Shown: positions 56,095 through 64,000 of the stretch, piece after piece | Layout: every line of letters starts with the position of its first letter | How positions within the stretch are numbered: position 1 is the first letter of the stretch | From: Aspergillus flavus | Taxonomy: Eukaryota; Ascomycota; Eurotiomycetes; Eurotiales; Aspergillaceae | NCBI RefSeq assembly: GCF_009017415.1 | Contig: NC_092405.1 | Coordinates: forward strand, 496,001-560,000 | Length of the DNA stretch: 64,000 nt | Direction: 5' to 3' | Program-made: the position numbers and the translations under genes | The notes under the pieces: generated by a model | The model's input: only the letters and a program-made list of their open reading frames with translations | Databases searched by the model: none | Told to the model about the DNA's origin: nothing

Positions 56095-59000
56095 TTTGCG
56101 TCAATGTGCGCGAACAAATTACTTAAGGTCTGCTCAATTCCAAATTGCAACAATGCTCTCCGGTAATCGAGTCAGGCGCACTCGGTAGAAAAGCATACAC
56201 TAGAGAATGTTTTGGTGGGAGAACACTAGAGCGCAGGACACAGATCAACGTGAGGAATTTAGAAAAAGGAAGGACGAGGGCGAGAACAAAAAAAGAAAAT
56301 AAAAAAAGATAGACAAAAGGTCAGATTGGAACAGAAGTCAAAGTGGACAACTTTTTTACACTGCTCTCATCTCATGATAATATCAATGTGCACCGAGGTT
56401 ACTCCTCAAACCCTATCCTATACTGCGCGCAAGTAATGGATTGAAGGAAGAAAATCATCAGTGAAGAAGAACGACCGATCGAGGGGACCAGGGAGAAAAG
56501 AGTTTACTCCATATGCTCGAGACTTAGCCGGTTTGCAGATCCAATGCCTGTTCCTGGATCCAGGGGAAGGAGATGGGCCGATCTCCAGGATCCATTGAGC
56601 GACGGACAAAGCGATGGGGCTTAGGCCTGAGTCCGCGGATGGGGAAACCAAAGACTAGTCAGAAGCAGTCGAGGGCCGTTAAGCCCAACGCCATGTCCAG
56701 GGTTCAAGCTGATAGTCTCGTCTTCGTTCCTTTAGCTGCATTACTCCGTTCCTCTCGGGGACCCATCATCATCATCACTAGCATTATCATGTATGGTCAG
56801 CACGTTGACCAAGCCCTAGGTGATAATGCACACACTGAGAAAATCTTCGTTTAGAATGTGCAGGGGCCCTTTCGCCCGCGGTTAAGGTGCATACCATCAT
56901 GCATGACCTAAAAGTAGAGCTTGAACCCCACTTGACAGCGATGCCACTCAAATTGGATCTGCATGTTCTGCCACCCAATCAGGAACGGAATGGTTCAACG
57001 TAACAGTGGGACTATGAGACTAGTGACATATGGAGTAGGCTTAGGAGGAGAATGCTTACGCTCTCCCGGAGAAAGGAAGTGGAACACAAACACACACGAA
57101 TAAGATTCATACTCTCGTACCAAGGACTGACTTCGGTCATGGTGGTTCTGTACCGCCCGGTACGAAGAAAGTTTACCAGGTTTGAAAGAGGGTTGGAATT
57201 GGGGCTCGGGTAGTCAAATTGCGGGCCAGTCAAATCCCGAGATGCTGTATTTGATAGTCCCCGCTAGTCCTGGGTCAGTTAGTCCTTTCCTGAACCGAGG
57301 TCTTGTTAGCGTATCACCAACCGGAGATCGTCAACCGGTGATATGAATAGGGCCAGCGACTAGTAAAGGGGCGTCACTCTCGCTTTCACAGGAGCCGAAC
57401 TTCCATGATTAATTTCTTCGGACCAAACCACTGGAAAAATTCAGTACAGAGTACGGAGTACGTACATAATTACGGAAGTATCATCGCGGACAGCTCCGAC
57501 TACCCAACGTACGGTTACCAGTGGAACCGCACAGCTTCCTATTCCGGTTTTTTTCGAGATCAACCTCCGAGTGACGGTTGTTGATCAAGGAAGACGGTAA
57601 GATGATTAGCAATATCCGCTGATAGTCCACCCTTCACCCTGGCCTGCAGATTACTTCTCATGCTTTCTTTTTCCTACTGAGGCCTCGTGTCGAAAGCCTT
57701 ATTGGGTTAGTCCATCCTCCAGGGTGGCCCCTCCTTGTGACAGCTCATGCATGTTTCTCAGCTTGCGTTAGGGTTGTGAGCATAGTACAGTACATACATA
57801 CTAGACGAGATTGCATCTCGCACGGAAACACTCCGTGAACACCAGTTTGGGGGTGGTCTATCGGGGATCTCAGGGAGATGGAACTATAGAATCCCGGGAT
57901 CTTGGAGAGCAAGCCCGATGCGCCTAGGAAACGAGATTGCGAACGATCTAGATGGGAGAGGGGAATATCGAAAATTAGGAACAATGAACTAAGACAGTTC
58001 TTCGGTGCCTGCGGAAGAACTTCCGATTGCTTTACAGGGAGGAGCCATCGCCAATAATAGACCTTTAATATATGAGAGTCAAGATCCACAGCACACAAAA
58101 AACTGGTTGAGTGCCTGAAAGTTACGCATGTGTGTATGGAACCTCCCCTGAGTCTCCGTTCCTCGGGGACCACATTAACCGTTGAAGCGGCACTAAAGGT
58201 AAAATTTGACTCCTCCCGCGGTTGCCTGACAGCCATCATATTATGTGGATGGGAGAGGGCTGGAGTCCTAGCAACGCTCTGAATTATAGCCTATAGGTAT
58301 GTCTGTAGGTAGCGTACTGTAAGAAATGTACGTATGGCTGACAGATCTGTAGAAAATAATCACAAGTCTATCATTGACCAAGGATATGTTATTGGGCACC
58401 GTTCTTTCACCTTTGGCGTAAAAAAAAAAAAAATACTATTTACGAACCGCCCCCCGGCACCGAACTAACAGGATTTGGTATACACGTCAACGATCCTAAT
58501 CAGCAACGGAAGTGTCGCCAAAGGACTGAAGTGCACTAGGGCCATTTCCGGTAAATAAGACGGCACCTTCTGTTGATCCCTGCGGGTCCAGAACCCAACC
58601 CGTTCATTTAAGGATTCTTGATCTATGAAGCGTGAGTTCCTACCAAACGGGACGTTTGCTATCATAATCCTGATTAAGTATGAATATCACGATCAATCGC
58701 ATCGTCCATGACTCGCCACAGTCAAGCTATTTCAATTAGCGTCTTTCGATCATCCTCTATGCGGCTAGTGCCTATGTGATGGGAGCTTTGACTGACAGGT
58801 ATCACACTTGACAGCCAACGAAGGACGCTTTCGATGTGCTCAGCTCTGAATCACCTCCGAGACACTTCGGCAAAGGCTGGCTGAACCGTGCATATGACAT
58901 ACTAACGGTCGTTAGTCTTAGCCAAGGAACTTCAAAGTCAGCTCCAGGGAACGCAAGGATGCCTTGGGTAAATCGAAAGTCGATCTATGAGCTATCAAAG

Positions 59001-59292
59001 ACAGCAGTCTACTTTATCAATAGGTCTACGTTGCTTGCATACGCATACACCACGCGGTTCACCGAAGTCTTCAATTCTTTGTCTCAGCTATCTAAGCCCC
59101 ATCATGACGAACGTACCGTTCAAAAACACCGCCCGCTTTCACAGCCTCACTACCCATAAAATCATCCCGCTTGATCCAAAAGCAGCATGTTCACCAATTA
59201 CCCGTCATATCTCCAAGTTTGACACCTCATAACTCTTCGACCATGCTCCTCGCAATTACAATGTCAGGACGCATGTACAGTGCTAGCCTGAC
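56095..59292. other. 3.2-kb intergenic region without supported genes
   Basis: Runs from the start of the unknown disordered protein to the 3' end of the small Myb-like gene. The longest open frame (57745-58239, minus, 164 codons) has no domain and irregular composition. The first 250 bp are A-rich leader sequence. Notable only: a TACGGAGTACGTAC word near 57449, an inverted repeat TATCACCAACCGG/AACCGGTGATA near 57315-57343, and an A13 run at 58421-58433. Confidence 0.5.
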
Positions 59293-59742
59293 CTAACTTT
59301 CCTCCGCAGTAGGGTTGCTCTCGTCATTGTTTTCAGCGACGCCATCGTCTTCAGGCTCACTTCTGATCTTCCGCTTCACACAGCGTTTCTTCGCAGGTGA
59401 GGCTGTCTTCGCGGGAGAGGGGGTAGGCGTAGACGCGGCAGGTGTAGACGCGGCAGACGGTTCACCCGCGTTGGGATCGCCAGAGCCCTCGGCCATTTCT
59501 TTCTCGATTCTGGCTTTCAAGCGGGCCCAACGCATACGCGCGGCTGGGACATTGATGTTTGAAGCATCAGCGACGGCATTGAAATTGATCTGTAAAGTAG
59601 ATGTGAGAATCACATGTCACAAAATGCCTTTGGGAACAAGGGAGCTTACAGTATTGACCCCTCCTGAGTTAATTAGACATAGATACAGGAACACAAGGTG
59701 TTCATCAGTCTTCGGTTTGGCGCGCGGGTTGGCAGACTTCAT
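59293..59742 (-). CDS. Small Myb/SANT-like nuclear protein of unknown function
   Basis: Two exons, 59742-59650 and 59589-59293, phase 0 across a 60-nt intron, encode 129 residues. Residues 12-65 form a three-helix Myb-like pattern common in small Aspergillus proteins: DEHLVFLYLCLINSGG, then INFNAVADASNINVPAARMR as the second and third helices, and WARLKARIEK. The tail is Ala/Thr/Pro-rich (ASTPAASTPTPSPAK), with a basic KKRCVKRKIRS patch and an acidic end. DNA binding is possible but inferred only from the fold. Its upstream neighbour mtr3 is on the same strand, 1.3 kb away. Confidence 0.8.
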
Positions 59743-61013
59743 GATGGGCTTGTAGTGTAGCTAAAGTCGTTTTATCTTGTGTATGAGGTGGGGTTGACTG
59801 AGCCTGTGTATGAATAGGCAGGGTACTTGTGATGAGAAGAATGTAAGGTGTGGGAGAAACACCACAAAGCTGCGTTGTTCTGGTGAATAGGGTGAATGCA
59901 AGCTCTCAAGCTCCCACTGGCCACTGGCAATTCATTCACCTGGTAAACGACTAGGTCAAAAGCATTGCAACACCCATTTAAACCCTTAATAGATTATCAA
60001 AATTAAAAGCCTTTGAGCTCAAAATAAGGAGTAAGCTTTGATTCCTCAGCATAGTAATAGTATATCATCCACGTGCTTTATATACAGCTCAAGGTCTGCG
60101 TGTCCAGTATAGAACTAGGCAATTTGATGTCCTGATCAAAGGCAGTATTCTCCATAGCTTAAATAGCCTACCTAAAACACTTAGTATGTATTCCCGATAC
60201 CCCATCTAGAAAGGGCGTCGGATATAGCTCCTTTAGTTTTTTTTTTCAAAGTAAGTATCAGAGGTTTTTTTAACAGTGTTTAAATTAGGCGAATAGGGCC
60301 GGCCGATTTAGAATCTACTATATCTTTGAAGCCATGTCTGGGCCTGTTTAGATATATGGATCTGAGCGTTACCTTATTGGAAGTCTAGACTTGTAGATTG
60401 GTAGGAGACATTTTCCCTGGTAGGTAATATAGGAATTTTGAATAGACCCTATTCCTGGCTAATCATCCCGTTCTAGAATGATTGGTTCTAACTGGCCACT
60501 ATTCTCTACAGCAGCGTCTAGGACCGAGCGCATTTTCACTTTTCTATCTTCTAATATAATATCCGCGCAGAATCTCCTGTAAGATTAAGCTAGAGACGCT
60601 ATAAGAGGTACTAACAATCAGTACTCTGAGTACTGGCTTATTCTAGGCCTTTAGTAGTAAGCCACGTTCTATCTGAGATATATAGTGTTTAGCTGCCTAA
60701 CTGAGCTTTATAAACCTCCTGTACCGAGCGCCTGATTCTAGACTATTTTGTTTCTGAGAGTGTTCTATCTAGTAGATAGTAGAACACGTAACACCAAAGT
60801 CTTGGGTGAGTTTAGTGATATTTACTGGCAAGGTGTGGTATTACTTTTGGTCCACTACTGTAACTGTCAGTCTGGTAACCCAGCCATGGCTACGGTACTT
60901 CGAACAAAACAAAGGACACCCAGAACCCATTTACATTCAATGCTAAGAAGAAAATTGACAGTGGATATATTAGAGCATGCAATGACATTTCATCTTGATC
61001 TTGAACCAGTAGT
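59743..61013. other. Intergenic region with element relics
   Basis: 1.3 kb between two minus-strand genes. The first 200 bp are the promoter of the Myb-like gene. From 59940 the sequence is AT-rich relic: a TGTTGCAAT-type terminus (minus strand, near 59975-59950), the remnant at 59985-60225, and anonymous decayed sequence to about 60850. An open frame at 60748-61230 (plus) overlaps mtr3 in antisense and is not credible. Confidence 0.55.
59985..60225 (-). repeat. Decayed element remnant, copy 2 of a pair
   Basis: Reverse complement of the 27530-27765 repeat with scattered substitutions. One minus-strand frame gives LELYIKHVDDILLL, a weak echo of reverse-transcriptase box YVDD, then a stop. 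It lies next to AGGTCAAAAGCATTGCAACACCC (59952-59974), which matches AGGTCGAAGGTATTGCAACACCC at the end of the LTR-like element at 12306, tying the two repeat families together. Confidence 0.6.
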
Positions 61014-62052
61014 TTATTGTGTAGCACCTCCCCCAGGAGCCAGACCCGCAAAGCGCTCCGCAGACTCTCTGACAGCCTCTGCCAGGACGGAATGTGCCCC
61101 CCGAGCAGCATCCACAGCACCATCTAACAGTGCTTCGTGTCCAGAGCGCTTATCATCGGGTCCTAACAGCGCCTTTGAGCTGTCTCCCTTGAGCCAAATC
61201 TCTGTAATTTCATCTCTGGAAGACATATAAGCGACCACACATGCGGACAATATGGCCTTGTGTTCCGCTGGATCTGTGTCTAACATCAACTTCGGCTTGG
61301 CTTCGCCGTCTTCTGATTCGTCGGCCACAATAGCAGCCACACCGCCAGCAATGAGATCAAGGCAATCAATACGAGCGTCTGAGATGGCAGCAGACGCAGC
61401 GGTAATACATCCAGCAAGAACATTCATCATTCCCCATGGAGCATCATGAGAGTCGGGCGCATCGCCCCACCAACGGTCATCTTCTGCTTCTAGGATGGTG
61501 ATAGTGATATCGAGTCCACTCTTCGGCCACCGCTCAGCGACAATCACCCCTCTCAGGGCGGTCTCTAGGTGTACTCCAAGATCTCGTTCGCTGGCATCGC
61601 GGATATGTCCTTTCCTCTTGCGGGCGGCGAACGGAGCATATTTGATGTGAGTTGTAAGGACTAGGTTGGGGGAGAACGTAGCAGAGCGAGGAAGCGGTTT
61701 CGGTCCATGGACTGTGCAGGCGAGTTTCAATGCTGAGGAGGGGGGGATGAGAGACTTGGGTGACGAGCGTGCGGCGGCGAGAGAAGCCGAAGGTTCATAT
61801 TCAAGATAGGCGGATCCAGAAGCAGAAGGAATGAGGCCAGTTTTCAAGACTAGGTTTAATCCACGTAAGTCCAAGCACTACATTAACCGTCACAGGAGGG
61901 TGGTAAATCTTACAGATTTTCCGCAATTCATTAGGTTGCCTCTGACGTTGTGGTCGGCCAGTCGCAATATCGGAGGCGGAGTTTAGAGACGAGGCAAAAA
62001 CTGCAGGCCTCGTGCCGCTGGGCGGCCCATTGATTCTTCTTCGGTCAGTCAT
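61014..62052 (-). CDS. mtr3: Exosome RNase PH-like subunit Mtr3
   Basis: Structural ring subunit of the RNA exosome. Two exons, 62052-61914 and 61849-61014, joined in phase 1, encode 324 residues. The splice creates NELRKIFLKTGLIPSASGSAYLEYEPS, the conserved start of the RNase PH fold in Mtr3. Later landmarks are KLACTVHGPKPLPR, HIKYAPFAARKRKGH, an LETALRGVIVAERWPKS helix, and DARIDCLDLIAGGVAAIV. As in other eukaryotic ring subunits, no phosphorolytic active site is expected. A small acidic insert (EDDRWWGDAPDSHDAPW) is typical of filamentous fungi, as far as I recall. Rrp41 is the nearest alternative, but the motif order fits Mtr3 better. Confidence 0.87.
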
Positions 62053-63729
62053 TACACATTACTTGGCATCCGATAAAATAATTGATGAAGGATGCGACGA
62101 GCGAATACGTCGTTAAGACTGAAGACTTGAAGTCAGCTTGGGAAGCTGGTTTCGAGGCCCAGAAATGGAAATCTACAATTTTGGAGGGATGTTTGTTCTG
62201 TTTGCCTGCGTTGCACAAGTGGAGTCGACGCCAATTTTTCCTTCCTTTTTCTACCCTTCCGCGCTTCTCTTCTCTCTCTTCCTTTCTTACTTTCCCACAC
62301 AAAAAACCGAGAGGTTTTCTGCTTAATGATGCAGTCCTATCTAAATATTTGATCATTATGATTCAACAACAATAGTATCTCGGTACTAACATTCTTATTT
62401 GTGAGTCTCCAATTCAGTCTACAACAATTACTACATTCTGTATGAGGAAAACTATCCAAAACTTCTGTTCGGCGACAAACGAATGGGCCTTTGAACAACA
62501 TGCACTACCATCTGACAATAACCCCTCACATTCATTTTGTTATGATCAACATGCTTGGCTATATGCTAATGGAATGTTAAGACAGGGTTGAGCAACAAAT
62601 TTTTTACAGAATTTGAAATTAACAAGGTATGTTTTCAATATTTTTTCTCCCTCATATCTCCTTTCATGATGTAAAAAAGTTTTTATTCAGTTCTGCTTCT
62701 GCAAATACATTGAAGAAAACTAAACCATACCAAACCTTCTGATACCATTGGAAGCTTCACACATTGTCATCTACTCATCGATGCCATGAAACAACTCGCT
62801 GACAGCTTCAAGAACCATAACAGGAATACCACCTCATCTGTCCAAACCAAAACAACCAGTAGGTATGCAAAACTTCATCACACTTGAACACACCTACCAT
62901 CCAACCTTTATGATGACAACTAGTCAATCCATTCAATGATCTCCTTTGGAGAATCTCCCCTCGAGCTTGCGTCGGCCAACACGCAGTGTCTATTACAATG
63001 ATCCATTCGTCCATCTCCCTCATACTGGACCATTTGTCTACCGTCGAAAGATGGTGTGACGACTGGGAGGAAGGTTGTGGAGTTTCGGATAGTGGGCTCA
63101 TATCGTTGTATGTCTGCGCTGTCTCTGTTAGTTTTGTATGCTATGCTTGACTTGTGTCAGTTTCTATGCCTCGACTTGCTGTTCGTTTTGACGGCTTGGA
63201 GAGGGGTAGCGATTGGCAGGGGATGGGATGAATTAACCGGCTTGGCTGATCAATTCGTTACAACTGCCCTGTATATCGGGTAGTTCCTTACGATTACACA
63301 CTGCGCTTCTTGATAGCACATTGTGCTGACAGATGGACAGATTGTAGACTTGTGCTCGAAAACTATATAGACGCAAATGTGTTGGCCACCTTTGGCAGAA
63401 ATAATGAAATCACTTCCTTTAAACATTTTTGGTCCCTCCTATCTATTGCTGTAGATCATCTAGCCGTAAAAGAAAATAGTATTTCATATTCATGATATGT
63501 ACGGGGCGAGGTTAATGCATAGCTAAACAGTACATCTTGGATGCAGAAAAAGTAAGCAAGTGTGTCCACTCGCTTCCTAGCCATTCCTCGTTCTCTTGAT
63601 GATTTTACGTTGAAGCCTCCTTCCCAATAATAATCGCAGACACCACACAATCATGTCCAGAAGTTTGTCGTGGCGCATATCAAGTATATCATATCGTTGA
63701 TTAGAGAAGCACCAAGTGACTTTTACACC
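62053..63729. other. 1.7-kb region without supported genes
   Basis: Upstream flank of mtr3 and 3' flank of the right-edge gene. The mtr3 leader is A/G-rich on its coding strand near 62225-62290. A 97-codon minus frame at 62808-63101 is too short and featureless to call. I see no repeat or RNA gene. Confidence 0.5.
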
Positions 63730-63940
63730 TTACTCTTTCCTCTCGGTCGGGGTGGACGCGCCGTTTCTTGACATGCTGTAAGGAGCCTGTAGAAGATAGG
63801 AGTTAGTGATCAAGCGGTGGTCTTGGGATATATATATGTGTGTGCATACCAGGACCCTCTTCGCATTGCACACCCTCCAGGCGAGGTTGCGGACAGTCCC
63901 ATCGGCCTGAACAACTCCAGGTGCGAATTCAACACCAAAC
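63730..63940 (-). CDS. C-terminal end of an unidentified gene (cut by window edge)
   Basis: Two terminal exons are readable: 63940-63850 and 63786-63730 (stop TAA), joined in phase 0 across a 63-nt intron with GTATGC donor and CTACAG acceptor. The upstream boundary is a CCACAG acceptor at 63941-63943. They encode [20 protein letters not shown], then [10 protein letters not shown] and [18 protein letters not shown] as the terminus. The exon also has a second open frame, but only this one leads into the stop with sensible phase. I do not recognise the family. The rest lies beyond the right edge. Confidence 0.45.
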
Positions 63941-64000
63941 CTGTGGCCAAAAGTTAGTATGAGTGCAAAGAAAATGACTATCCAGGGGAAAAAAAAACTC

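Noticed and set aside
57745..58239. 164-codon open frame in the large intergenic region
   Set aside because: No domain, no promoter features, no plausible splice partners.
60748..61230. 160-codon plus-strand open frame
   Set aside because: Its 3' half is antisense to mtr3 and its 5' half lies in decayed element sequence.
62808..63101. 97-codon minus-strand open frame, considered as an exon of a missed gene
   Set aside because: No flanking splice sites leading to further coding sequence and no recognisable motif.
1..64000. tRNA, 5S rRNA or telomeric repeat
   Set aside because: No B-box GGTTCGA-type signal in a cloverleaf context and no TTAGGG array was found by eye; a tRNAscan-type search would be decisive.

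Overview
This is a window of nuclear DNA from a filamentous ascomycete, most likely Aspergillus or a close Eurotiales relative. The grounds are short introns (mostly 50-100 nt) with GTAAGT-type donors, CTAA(C/T)-like branch sites and CAG/TAG acceptors, dense genes on both strands, and proteins closely matching Aspergillus NimE and KapA. The species cannot be fixed by reading alone.

Almost every recognisable gene is a conserved housekeeping gene. From left to right: the start of a probable RNA polymerase III subunit gene (RPC4/Rpc53, cut by the window edge); a protein with a C-terminal Zn2Cys6 cluster; mitotic cyclin B (nimE); a DHX29/DHX57-like DEAH-box helicase; an aprataxin-like HIT/zinc-finger protein (Hnt3); TRAP-alpha-like Irc22; a CCCH zinc-finger protein; telomere protein Pot1; importin alpha (kapA); cohesin subunit Scc3/Psc3; urease accessory protein UreD; an AIM6-family phosphodiesterase-like membrane protein; a basic coiled-coil protein, perhaps CCDC137-like; ribosome biogenesis factor Rrp5; CRL4 substrate receptor Cdt2; chaperonin CCT1/TCP-1 alpha; cytosolic prolyl-tRNA synthetase; a disordered protein of unknown function; a small Myb-like protein; exosome subunit Mtr3; and the 3' end of an unidentified gene at the right edge.

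Genes lie mostly in divergent and convergent pairs. The divergent pairs share promoters of about 235-1000 bp: helicase/hnt3, irc22/CCCH, pot1/kapA, scc3/ureD, rrp5/cdt2 and tcp1/proS. Several genes serve chromosome duplication and segregation (nimE, pot1, scc3, cdt2), but I see no sign that they form one operon-like system. Candidate G1/S promoter elements occur upstream of pot1 and cdt2.

Non-genic stretches hold decayed repeats: an LTR-like family (about 980-1285 and 11040-12306), a second pair of related remnants (27530-27765 and 59985-60225), two AGACCA-type arrays, a 699-bp element with terminal inverted repeats (48050-48748) and a TTTC microsatellite. I found no tRNA, rRNA, CRISPR array or secondary-metabolite cluster. 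No clearly new biological system stands out. The best leads are the unknown protein with a duplicated EDxAxRN motif, the unusual zinc-cluster protein, the TIR element, and the cdt2 upstream ORFs and pot1 MCB sites.
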